A model generated the notes under the pieces. It searched no databases. It saw nothing but the letters and a program-made list of their open reading frames with translations, and had not been told where the DNA came from. Both the position numbers and the translations under genes were made by a program. From Euryodendron excelsum (taxonomy: Eukaryota > Streptophyta > Magnoliopsida > Ericales > Pentaphylacaceae): DNA of 64,000 bases. Shown one piece after another: positions 12,901-23,214 of this stretch (positions are counted from its first letter, which is position 1; every line of letters begins with the position of its first letter). The stretch is taken from NCBI GenBank assembly GCA_033060915.1, contig CM065378.1, positions 17,209,501 to 17,273,500 of the forward strand, read 5' to 3'.

Positions 12901-14330
12901 CAACTTGATTTAATTGTAAGACATGCTTTCTTTCTTCCTTTCCTATTCTCAATGACTAAACTGAGCATTAGATAATTCTTTGAATTTTTTGTTGGGCAGG
13001 TTCCTGTTAAATAAATACTGTATGTGGTATATTGAGTAAAAAAAATGAGATAAATGTTCTTTTAATAAAGTCATACTTCTAATATGGAGGTTTTTTTTTT
13101 TTATGGAATTTGACAACTTATTTCATATGTTCTATGTAGAGAATGCTAGAGTTATGGTCCTTGCTGCAACCAATCGGCCATCAGATCTTGATGAGGCAAT
13201 TCTTAGGCGTTTACCTCAGGTATTTGAGATTGGCAAACCTGATTGTGGTGATAGAGAGAAGATACTGAAGGTGATTTTGAAGGGTGAGAGAGCAGATGAT
13301 AATATTGACTTCAACCACATAGCTGCCTTGTGTGAGGGGTACACTGGTTCAGATTTGCTTGAGCTTTGCAAGCAAGCAGCCTATATTCCTCTTAGGGATT
13401 TCTTACAAGAGGAGAAGAATGGGAAACGACCTCATGTAAGTCTTAAAACCTTTGTTTTTGCTCTCTCTATGAGTAGTGCAAGGAGGGTTTATGCCATGAA
13501 AAAAATTAATGGAAGGGGGAAGTGAGATGCTTATGGAAGATGTCTTTGTTTGTTTCTCCCCCAACCCCAACAAAACAAAAATAATAATAATAAATGGTTG
13601 AATTGTTTAATCGCAAAGGATCAACTGAAGGTTTTTATAGCTTGCAGACCATTGCTAAGTCTCCTGTTGTCAAAGTAATGTTTTGTCATTGTCCCAGAAG
13701 TTCAAAATTTTCCTTGAATTTTTTTTCCCGCATGCATCTTCCAGTTTTTTGGTTCCTTATCTCGACACGTAAAGAATGCTTGAATACCTTACTAGATTGG
13801 GTTCATAGGTCATTCTGGGGCTGACGAGCCATGTCCATGTCTGTAACCTACCCAGAACTAAATTCTAGACAGGAATGTTGTCCAAGCCTGGTTTCCGAGT
13901 TGGAGGAAATAGAGTTTAAACAACCTGGCAATTTGGACTGAACTTCAGCTCGAATTTTGATATGAGTCAATTGTTTGAACCTTGCTTTCCCTAGACTGGC
14001 TCAACCAGATGGGCAGAGTTGGCAAACAAGTTGCAATCTTGTGAATTTTATAAAATTATAGTTGCTTTATACTCAAAAAGATATATTCAAATTAAACCAT
14101 GAATGTAATGGAAATTATGGAATCTACTAAAATTGCTCTTTTGTTTGTATTCTTTGAATCTCTAAACTTGCTCTTTTGTTTGTATTATTTTACAGGCACC
14201 AAGGCCTTTGTCTCAGTTGGACCTGGAGAGAACTTTGGCTACATCAAGGAAGACAAAGGTCGACATGAGTGAGCATAGTAGGTTGAGTTCTTGGTCATCC
14301 CCTAGTGTGCAGGATGATTATCAGGTCTAA
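9901..14330 (+). CDS. MSP1: MSP1/ATAD1 AAA+ ATPase, mitochondrial outer-membrane extractor
   Basis: Five exons, 9901-10104, 10198-10498, 12115-12273, 13140-13435 and 14196-14330, encode 364 residues. A hydrophobic segment at about residues 12-33 anchors the N terminus. Walker A GPPGTGKT is at 128-135 and Walker B IIFIDE ends at E188. Sensor 1 reads [17 protein letters not shown], and the C-terminal helical lid contains [17 protein letters not shown]. The family pulls mislocalised tail-anchored proteins out of the outer mitochondrial and peroxisomal membranes and clears stalled import substrates. The sequence closely matches my memory of Arabidopsis At4g27680/At5g53540. Introns 1 and 2 begin with GC rather than GT, and the frame only works with these donors. 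The stop at 14328 lies in read-through of a possible donor (cag|gtctaa); splicing to 14503 would change the last residues to DL and a stop. The protein is slightly shorter than the ~398-residue Arabidopsis homologue. Confidence 0.93.
11369..11686 (-). mobile_element. hAT-like MITE, copy 1 (in MSP1 intron 2)
   Basis: The terminal inverted repeats are ctatgttacctggactc on the left and the complement of ctatgttatttggactg on the right. The interior matches copies 2 and 3 (19229-19557, 52880-53225) in reverse orientation, including the caagtgtcgggt-type ends. Flanks are gagaggtt and gagagatc, a degraded 8-bp target duplication sharing the first five bases. There is no coding capacity. Confidence 0.8.
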
Positions 14331-15043
14331 GTTGCAATAAATGAGCCTTCTAATTCTTGGTGTCTCAAATATCAACCTTCAGTTACATGCTGGAAAACCC
14401 CTTACATAAACTCTTCGATTTGAGTCTAATGTAGCTTTCACATTTTTCAATTTTTTGTTGTTGTATGTAGCTCATGGAATATGATGTCTTTTTATTTTCA
14501 GGATTTGTAGAATTCTTTTGAAAGCAGCGGGCATTTTATGGCATCTACTGGTGCTGGCTCTCAAGATTCAATTGGATCTCGCTCTAATTCAATACTTCGA
14601 TAAAGATGTACGGTTTAACAACTTCGATTTTATTGTTTTCGGGTGGTGTGGGTTTCATCCCAATTTCCATTCAAGTTGTCAATGCGCTGTAATGGGTCCA
14701 ACCATTGTATTTTACCTCAAATTTCTCTGTCATCTCACTTGTTTTCTATGCAGTGGTACACCCGTTCATAGCTTTTGAAAATGAGCTCTGAAATGACAAA
14801 CATCATTGTTTTTCATTTCATCTGTTTCTACTGAGTATGTTCCGTGTAATGGTGGAGGCTTAGCAATGCATACATGTTTAACAATGTCTTGAGGAAATTA
14901 TGTGAGGGCATGCTATTGATGGGTACTTCATCTTCTGAAATACATCTTATGCACATATAACAAGTTTTCACCTGAAATAAGGTTACTTAGAAATTGTACA
15001 TCCACCAAATTAAAGCAATTCTGTCTGATGTCGAAACACTACT
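14331..15043. other. Convergent 3' region between MSP1 and the next gene
   Basis: The stretch holds the 3' UTRs of two convergent genes. The phrase ttttcag followed by gatttgtag near 14503 could be an alternative last MSP1 exon. The 86-codon frame 14518-14778 has no recognisable content. Confidence 0.5.
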
Positions 15044-16408
15044 TCACCTTCGATTAGTCTCTGAAGCTGATTTTTTAATGGGAAAGGGACTTAATACCCT
15101 CAACTTGTAACAGAAATCCAGCGCAACAGCAGCAAATACAAAGACTAGAAGATTCTCAGATACGTAAACTGCACCATTAAGAGCATGGGAGAAGAAGCTC
15201 CCAGTTTCCAATTCCAAAGGGGGTCCACCATCCAGTGTAGCAAGACCTGCATTGCAAATGGAGTTTGTATATATCAACCCTGAAGCATCCATGGTGTTGG
15301 CCTAATCTTCATGCAGTAGATAGTAAGGTAATACCTTTTACAAAGCCAAAAGCTGCAGAAGTCCCTGTCTTGAGCTGAGAATTGTTTAAGTCTCTTCTTA
15401 TTGCATATCGAAAAGTTACTCCAAACAGTGCACAGCTGATGAAGGTGATTGCTAGAGGGAGAATCAGCTGAGAATTGCTGGTCACTTGGGTGAAGGAAAT
15501 GGGAAGCCCTGCAAGACTGCCAACCAAGGCAGAAATAGAAGCTGCTTTTACAGACTCCCACCTCTCTTCATTTCTGTCAATCTCTTCGTTTTCTACCTCC
15601 ATATTAGCATCTCGGCTTCCAACCCCATCGATGTTCAGAGAGCGCTGCGCTTCTTCCAACATTGCTCTCGCTTCTAATATCTCCCTCTGACATTCTGCAA
15701 TCTTCAATATATACATTTATGATACAAGCATATTAGTATCAGATAATATCACAAATTCACAATGGCTCAATCAAGGAAGCTGAACATGAAAAATTGGTCA
15801 AAAACTCGAGATATATATGAGTAATATGACGCAAATCCAACTCTACCTGAATGTAAGCGATTCCATTATCCAGCCTTGCCATTGTATTGGACATATGCAA
15901 CTTCTTTTGTAATTTAGTTGGTCTTACAAAGCAAACTCGAATTGCTTATTTTATATATATATATTTCCTTATATCCAAAAATTGGGGAGGAACAGAGTCA
16001 ACAGACCTCTGATGTTCTGGATTCGAGATGGTTGACGTATTCCCTCAACTGTTTCGCTTCACTTTCCTGTTTTTCGATCTCTGCGAGCTCTCTCTTCGCC
16101 ATCTCTACTCTCTGGGTCGCCTTCTCCAACCCATCCAGCAAAACCCGATTCTCTTCTCTGTTCAGCAGTTCCTCTACTTGCTCGTCCACCATTCCTGCCA
16201 ACACGTCCTTCAGACTACCACCCACTTCTCCCTGTTCCGAGCTGTCGGCGCATTTCACAGTCAGAGTTGGGGGCAGGGAGAATGACAATGGTCTGCCGAA
16301 GATTTTCGTGCGGGTCGGCGGTGTGATGGAGAGGTGTTTATCTCCGACTACGAGTAGATATTTAGGGTTTCGATAGGAGATCAAAGTGGGATTGATAGTG
16401 GTTGTCAT
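15044..16408 (-). CDS. Putative plastid coiled-coil membrane protein, function unknown
   Basis: Four minus-strand exons, 16408-16007, 15900-15847, 15701-15335 and 15246-15044, join in frame to 341 residues. The first ~50 residues are rich in Ser/Thr/Arg and poor in acidic residues, as in a chloroplast transit peptide. Residues ~80-180 are charged heptad-like helix (EQVEELLNREENRVLLDGLEKATQRVEMAKRELAEIEKQE and continuation). The C-terminal half has hydrophobic stretches (AASISALVGSLAGLPISF, LILPLAITFISCALFGVTF, AAFGFVKGLATLDGG, SENLLVFVFAAVALDFCYKL), so two to four membrane spans are likely. I recognise this as a conserved plant protein type but cannot name a function. Transit peptide, coiled coil and spans are judged by eye. 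It is convergent with MSP1 and divergent from MYG1. Confidence 0.75.
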
Positions 16409-16588
16409 GGTGGTCTTAATTGTTGAGAGGCTGAGCCGCCTTCGAGAGGAATAAGATATTGCGGAGCTTTGCGGAGGTGTGGGGCTGTATTTTGCTGCTT
16501 ATCCTCCTCCCCGGTGTTACGATCCTGGAAGAGCACTTAAAAATCCTGCGGAAATAACATTTTTCTATGCACTTTTAATAGAAAAAAA

Positions 16589-17081
16589 GTTAATTATAAA
16601 TATACTCATGAATTATAATTCAGTATCACTAAATTTTTTCAAACTCTAAAACGTAACACCGTAATCTCCTAAATTGTCAATTTATTTCAATGAAAACTTT
16701 TTGTTAGCAATTTATCATAAAAATAAATGAAAATTTGTTATGTGACTTGTACATGTTCACAAAAGTATAATTTTATATCTAAATTGATATTCTTTTATTA
16801 TAATAATTGTTTAATGATTAAAATGTCTTTTGAAAATTTCAGTCATTAGACAATTATTACAAAAAAAAAAAAAAAGATTATATATAAAATAAATTTTTAT
16901 GAACATGTGCAAGTTAAATGATAATTTTTCATATACTTTCCTACTAGTTTGCTAACACATTACTAGCATAAGGAGTTGATTGCTATAAATTAATAGTTTA
17001 GGGGTTAATGTGTTACATTTTAAAGTTTATGATAACTTAGTGATACTGAGTTATAGTTCGAGGAGTGTATTTGTAATTAAT
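16589..17081. mobile_element. AT-rich foldback MITE, copy A
   Basis: The left end gttaattataaatatactc pairs with the right end gagtgtatttgtaattaa. Inner segments are also complementary (tcagtatcacta with tagtgatactga, and gttagcaatttatcat with a related right-arm stretch). Copies B (44413-44931) and C (45341-45839) share the interior phrases ttattataataattgt and ataatttttcat. A near 500-bp inverted structure without coding suggests a non-autonomous DNA transposon. Confidence 0.65.
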
Positions 17082-18131
17082 CAGAAAAAAGTGGAGTGTA
17101 ATTTGATTTCTAATTCTTCAAATCTTTTAATTTTTTTGCTCATTTTCATATTTTTATAGCTTTTTAATTTCACCATCTTATAAAAGCTTCTTTATTGATT
17201 TTATCATTGACATTATTAATTTGTAAAGTTAAAGGTTTTGTTTGTTTGGGTTATGGATTTTGTCTTTTTAGAGTAAGATAAAAAAAAAAAAAAAGAAATT
17301 GAGATTAATAATTGGATTATATATATCTCAAGTCCAAAATTTTCTAATTACAGTTTTTGTGTGCATTTGTTGGTGGGATAAGTGATGGGATACGGGAGGA
17401 GTAGGATAGGAATAGTCATTAAATCTTGTGTCAAATTTTCTCTCATCTTATTCAAAGAAATAAAAAATTTTGATCTCATCCTATGCCAAATATCAAGATA
17501 GTTAAAGTCAGCCTTCTTCTAATAAATTCACAAGGGTAAAATACATTATTAACAATTGACAAAGAAGGAAAAGTTTTTTCTTTTGTTTGGTTTCTAATTT
17601 AGGAAAAAAAAAGAAGAGAGAGTTGTTTTATTTTCATTTTTCTTCCTCTCTCTCTTTTAGCAGGTGTACTATTATTTTTTTTCCTTTTAATTTTTAATTT
17701 CAAATAAAGAAAAGTTACTTTCCTCTCAATTTTCTTTTAAAACAAACCAAAAAAAAATAATTCTCTAATTTTTTTCTTCCTTTTCATAAATATCAAACAG
17801 ACACATAAATTAAGAGAGTGTTTGGTATAATAATTTATAGTTTATAAATTATAAGATACTTTTAAAATGTTATTTTTAAAAATAATTTTTTTAAAAAATT
17901 ATAATTAAATATAAATTATTTTATCTAAATATATTTTTAAAAAATTATAAATATAAATTATAAATTACTAAATAAGATACGTTGAAACAGCATGTAAATC
18001 TTCAAAATAAAAGGTGCCGTATTATTTTCTTATTTGGAAAATGCCCTTGTCCACCCACTAGGGCAGGGCAGGGCCGCCCACGAAAAACCCAAAAAAGGGG
18101 AGTTACAAACTATGGAGAGTCAGTTTTAGGC

Positions 18132-18140
18132 TATATATAT
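18132..18140 (+). promoter_or_regulatory. TATA-like motif just upstream of MYG1 ATG
   Basis: The run tatatatat ends four bases before the first possible MYG1 ATG at 18145. If it is a working TATA box, transcription would begin near 18165-18172, inside the annotated leader peptide, and the first ATG would be lost from that transcript. It may equally be chance AT-richness. Confidence 0.35.
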
Positions 18141-18144
18141 GTAA

Positions 18145-21100
18145 ATGGCTTTCATTGTTGGAATGTTCACAGTTGCAAGGGGGCTGAAGTTGAATCACCA
18201 CAACAAGTTATTCAACTTCAACAGGCCACCTCTTTGTTTGCTCTCTCCCCTCATGGCCAACACTAGGGTTTCTGCTTTCTCAGCTGCCTCGCCCACTAAA
18301 GCCCTTCCAAAGCGAGTCGGCACTCACAATGGAAGCTTCCACTGCGACGAAGCCTTAGGCTGCTTCATGATTCGCCTCACCAACAAGTTCTCCGGCGCCG
18401 AAATCGTTCGAACCAGAGACCCTCAGGTTACTATTGAACTGTGTTCAGTATGCATATGCCATGTTTATATGTATATGAAGTTGATCGTTACAAGTGAATG
18501 AATTTCAGGTGCTGGAATCCCTTGATGCTGTGCTTGATGTTGGCGGAGTGTACGATCCGAATCAAGACCGCTACGACCATCACCAGAAAGGGTTTGGGGA
18601 GGTTTTTGGACATGGTTTCACTACTAAGCTCAGTAGTGCTGGTCTTATTTACAAGGTAAAGAACGTTTTTTTTTTTTTTTTTGTGGTTGTTACAAGGTAA
18701 AGCACATTTCTTGGATTAATCATACCCGTCTACAGTTCAATTTCAGCACTCAGCATAATTTACAAGGTAAAGCAAACTCCTTGGATGTGTGATAGAATTG
18801 TTGGTGCTACGGTTGTTATCTAATGGAAACCGGATGCTGGATGGTCGCAGCCTCTTAGTTTTTGTTTTTTATTTTTTATGTGATTAAGTATAGGCTGACC
18901 ATTGTGCTTGTTCATACACCCACAAACGCACTATTTGCGATGTTAGCTTTTCATGTAATCTAATTTGTATTTCCTATCTTTAGCATTACGGGATGGAGAT
19001 AATTGCAGAGGAGCTTCAGCTTGATCAAGGACATCCAGATGTCCATCGGTTATTTTTGGCTATTTATAAAAGTTTCATGGAGGTATCAAATTTTGCATAT
19101 TTCTTGTCCTTCTTTCTAATTGTTTGGATATTTTATTCCTCCAAATTAATGGTACTGATGAACTATATGTGTGAAAGATAAAAAGAAAGCCAAAAGAGAA
19201 AGGAAAATGTTAACCCACATCTCGCCGCCTATGTTACATGGACTCGGGTACGGGTGTCGGGTAAAGGTACGGGTACGGGTACGTGTCTAAGTGTCAGATT
19301 CATCTAATTCTCATGTCAAAGGATACTAGGACATGGCTTGATTTCATATTTTTTATATAGTTCTTTTATTTTTTAAGGTAAAATGACATTTACAAGCTAA
19401 AATATAGTATTTTATACCTAAAATGAAAGTACTATGCTTAGTTTTATAATAAACTCAATTAGTTATACATCTTTGTTAGATGCATGTCCAACTAGTGTCA
19501 AGTGTCGAGTCTCCGACACAGGTACTTCACATATTTAGAAGAGTTCGGGTAACATAGCTCACTGTTGCCATTTCTTGTTGGTGTTACAAGTATGTAAATT
19601 TGGCATAGTTGTTGTTCAAATTGAAAATCAAAGTTAACATTCATATGTAATATCTCCAGTGGAAAGTGCCAATTGGCTTAATTGGTATTGTCTTTTGGTG
19701 GTGGTACCAAAAATCTAGGTCTGAATCTCAACTTCATGTGTGTTTGGTGGGGTGGAGGGAACATGCAGGCGGGCTATTCTCCATGATGGAGCCCATCACC
19801 ATTGGAACACATAGGGAAAAGGAAATTGAAAAAAACACCTTGGCTTAGATACTCTTTTACAAAGAAGGAAATAATAATGGGGACTAACACTGGGTGTTGA
19901 TCCCCTAGAACTTCATACTTATCCTGGGACCTTTGTAAAAAAAAAACCTACTATGAGGTTAAAATCCCCTGCAAGGTCTACTGAATTTGTAAGCAATTTC
20001 TCACCGGAGCCTTGGACTTGTTAAACGTGAAATAAGATTGAGAGTCCTGGAATTTGAAGAAGATTCTAGACACTTCTCACTTTGCTGTGCTATTCACTTG
20101 TTCTTTTGTTTGTTTGTGATACTGTTGATACTTATAGCTATGTATTCTTATTCAGGTGTTTAGTTTGTCATTCTTTTTTCCAACCTATGTGCTGTAAATC
20201 AACAATTTTGTTTGCTTGTTACAGGCAATTGATGCTGTTGACAATGGAATTAATCGGTATGACACAGACCAACCTCCAAGATACGTGAATAATACACACT
20301 TGTCTGCAAGAGTTGGACGATTGAATTTGGACTGGATGGACCCTGATCAGTCAGCTGAGAAGGAGAATGAAGCCTTTCAGCGGGCAATGGCTTTGGCTGG
20401 CAGTGAATTTTTGGAGGTGAGATTTTCTTGAAAGAACATTACTTTTCATTTTTGTTTCACTTATATCTCCATGTGAAGGTTCTGTGTAACCTCAACTGCA
20501 ATTTTAAAAGGTTGAATCAAGTGAAGCGTTTTTGGATAATCATTTCATATATTTTCTTATTTATTTTCCAAAATTCTCTTATGATGCTTTTTCTGTTCTT
20601 AAGAGTGTTAGATTTCATGCAAAATCATGGTTACCAGCACGGTCGATTGTTATGGAGTGTCTGGAAGCAAGAGGAGAAATTAGTCCGAGTGGAGAAATTA
20701 TGGTTTTGAATAGATTTTGCCCTGTAAGTATTCACTGATGATGCTTCCATTAACCTGATGTAGTCGTGTCCTTCCTTTACCAACTTTTCTTCAGCTACTC
20801 TATTAATTTATCAGTTTGATGTTCTATTTTTTTTTCTTTTTATTGAATTGATAGTTGTTTTTTTTCTACTTAACAAGTGAGTTTCCCATGCCTTGTGCTA
20901 TATTATTAATAATTCTCTGGTGACTAGCTAGTGGAAATGTTAAGCTGAAAGCTTCGTGTAACCTGTCTCTTGACAAATTCTGTATTGATAATTTGATTGG
21001 CCTGTGTGACACTAGCCAATCAATTCATTCAATCAACAAACTGGTCAGAATGATAACCAGAGACTTTTCCTGTTCTTGCTGTAATAAACTAAAAGTTGCA

Positions 21101-22414
21101 CGCGAAGAACTGCCAACTAAATGCTTAAGACAGTGGAAAACTATTTGGAATCTCTCAAACTAGGAGTAATCAAATCATGTGGTCAAACTTCTTGATTGAA
21201 CCTGAGAAATAGTTGCTGGCGCTTGGGAGAAAATTTTGGCTTAAAGTGGATTACAAAGTAAGATTCAGTGGAAAGGGAAAAAAAAAAAGTAAGCACACTA
21301 CTGTCTTAGGAGTAATGGAAAGAAACTCCCCAACGGTTTAGGGCTGCAATAGATAGGTCGTACGTTGTCCTAACTTCTCTGAAATTTACTTTCTAGGATA
21401 TTGCATCTTACTGTTACTGTGTTCAAGGTGCCTTTTAACTTCTACTCTCTTCCAAACCTGAATAAAAGCATATTATTTTGGAAAATGATATTTGATTTTA
21501 TCTGCCTGACAGTGGAAGCTTCACCTGTTTGAGCTTGAGGAGGAGATGAAGAATGAACCACCCATTAAATATGTGCTTTACCAGGTATTCATGTCTATTT
21601 TGCACTATTCTTTATTTCATTTCTGGATGAGTTGGGTTTTGTCATACTTATCAAACAAAATAAAAAAATGGAGATGGGTTTTGCCATGTTTAATAATCGC
21701 TGCAACTACCAAGTTCTTGAACATCATTTCTTCTTCTAGATAAAATCTGGCTGTCTGTGCCTGCAATTATGAACTAAAATAGCTGATGCTTCTTTCCTCT
21801 GGAATAAAGGTGAAACATAAGCATACTTATACATGGGAAGTGTAGGCATTTGTAGACAGCTTCACATATAAATTACTGCTCTGGCTTTTTGTTCAATCTG
21901 GAAGGGAATAAAATATCAGCTTTTCAGGATGAGGTTCACTATACTCTGTCCAATAGCTGTAACTTTTAGTAATCCTGAGCATTTGGGGTTCCATTATTTT
22001 TCGTGATAGAATCTTGTATTTCCCCTTTCTTCCATTTTCCGTGATCTACCCACCAGAAAAGAAACATGTAATTGCGTGCTTTCTCAACCTGTGCAGGTGT
22101 ACTTTTCTCAGCCTTCTCCAAATTTATTTTATTTTTCACCAACTCTTGAGAACAAAATTCCTGATTTACTTAGTCTATAAAATTTGCAGGATGACAGGAG
22201 CAAACATTGGCGGGTGCAGGCAGTGGCAATATCTCCTGATAAATTCGAGAGCCGCAAGCCTCTCCCGTCTCAGTGGCGAGGCTTGAGAGATGAGGAACTG
22301 TCAAAAGAGGCTGGAATCCCGGGTTGTGTGTTTGTCCACATGAGTGGGTTTATTGGCGGAAACCATAGTTATGAGGGTGCACTGGCTATGGCAAGAACTG
22401 CTTTGAAGCTGTAA
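18145..22414 (+). CDS. MYG1: MYG1-type exonuclease (UPF0160 / DHH-like hydrolase)
   Basis: Seven exons, 18145-18426, 18509-18655, 18984-19082, 20225-20416, 20604-20723, 21513-21584 and 22190-22414, encode 378 residues. The first ~36 residues look like a mitochondrial presequence. The catalytic part begins at VGTHNGSFHCDEAL (H61, H66, D68) and continues with the DHH motif in RYDHHQKGF (117-119). Conserved C-terminal motifs include WRVQAVAISPDKFESRKPLP and GCVFVHMSGFIGG. The mammalian homologue is a 3'-5' RNA exonuclease acting in nucleolus and mitochondria. Plant homologues are At3g49320 and At5g41970. In-frame ATGs at 18163 and 18253 could give a shorter form without the presequence, consistent with dual localisation. 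Intron 3 carries a hAT-like MITE and a SINE candidate. No lesions are seen. Confidence 0.92.
19229..19557 (+). mobile_element. hAT-like MITE, copy 2 (in MYG1 intron 3)
   Basis: Ends are ctatgttacatggactcggg and the complement of ctatgttacccgaactcttc. Flanks are ctcgccgc on the left and ctcactgt on the right: five of eight bases agree and all three differences are transitions of the kind expected from cytosine deamination. The interior has gggtacgggtgtcgg-type repeats and matches copy 3 in the same orientation. Confidence 0.82.
19666..19845 (+). mobile_element. tRNA-derived SINE candidate (in MYG1 intron 3)
   Basis: A perfect match to the RNA polymerase III A box consensus (tggcttaattgg, 19674-19685) is followed 45 bp later by a B-box-like ggtctgaatc (19719-19728, two bases off consensus). 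This spacing is that of a tRNA gene, but no tRNA cloverleaf follows. It therefore resembles the tRNA-derived head of a plant SINE, with an A-rich stretch near 19830. The 3' limit and target duplication are uncertain. Confidence 0.45.
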
Positions 22415-23214
22415 GCTGAGAATCCATTGTACTGGCGTCTTGATTAGATACTGCTGACAGCATTTTTGCGCATGATGTGCAGTTATTGCCATTCTTCTTT
22501 TCCAATTTTCCATGCTGAAGGCAATGGCATTTAACACTTTAGTGTGTGGTTAGATCTTGTTTTACTTTGTCATTTACTCGTACGTGGAATGGGAAGAAAA
22601 TGTCATTTTTTATTTTGGAATCATTATGACGAAGGCTTTTCATTATTGATCCATGGAATTTCTTTGCTACTGCTTGCGTAACTATGCAATGTGCCATGAT
22701 TTTGAGTTCGCGATTCCTTTTTTGCCCTTTCTGTTTTCCCTTTCCTTTTTGCTTTATGGTGAAGTATATTATTATGGGTGATCTTACTTTTGCAAGCTGG
22801 TTGTGTTGCTGTTGAGAAATCAACGTATGAAAACTTTACATGGTTGTGAAGTATATTGTCAGTCATCTACTGATAAACTGATCAGCTGCATCACCTCTCT
22901 CTCTCTCTCTCTCTGTGATAACTTACGTGAAGTCGGAAGCACATCTAATACGGTCCTCGCTTGAAAGTCGGAAGCATATCACCAAAAACGTAATTTTTTT
23001 ACTTTTTGGTGGTGATTTTGAAATATAAAAAAGTTAATAAAAACACATTACTTAAATTAGCCGGCCACTTATAAAGTTCTGGCTAAATCCAAACGGCCTT
23101 TCCTACTCTAGAAATCCTCTTTTATCTCACCAAACACGGTAGAAAGGATAAGTGAACTGTCCTTCGACTGACAGTCCTGTGTAAGTAGTCTCCTCAGGCT
23201 CACCCACCATCACG
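22415..23214. other. MYG1 3' UTR and aldolase promoter region
   Basis: MYG1 3' UTR sequence is followed by a (ct)n tract at 22895-22914. A ttataaag motif near 23069 could be the aldolase TATA box. Frames in this stretch have no recognisable content. Confidence 0.5.

Larger units (their letters stand above)
16409..18144. other. Divergent intergenic region, AT-rich, with a foldback element
   Basis: This is the shared upstream region of the plastid-protein gene (-) and MYG1 (+). It is very AT-rich. It holds one foldback element (16589-17081) and, at about 17820-17980, a further AT-rich stretch with partial inverted symmetry. No coding frame is supported. Confidence 0.6.

Noticed and set aside
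17820..17980. A further MITE near 17.8-18.0 kb
   Set aside because: The tttataaattataa symmetry is low-complexity and I could not find matching ends or a target duplication.
19666..19740. A true tRNA gene
   Set aside because: A and B boxes are present at the right spacing but no acceptor stem or anticodon arm can be paired, so a SINE head is the better reading.
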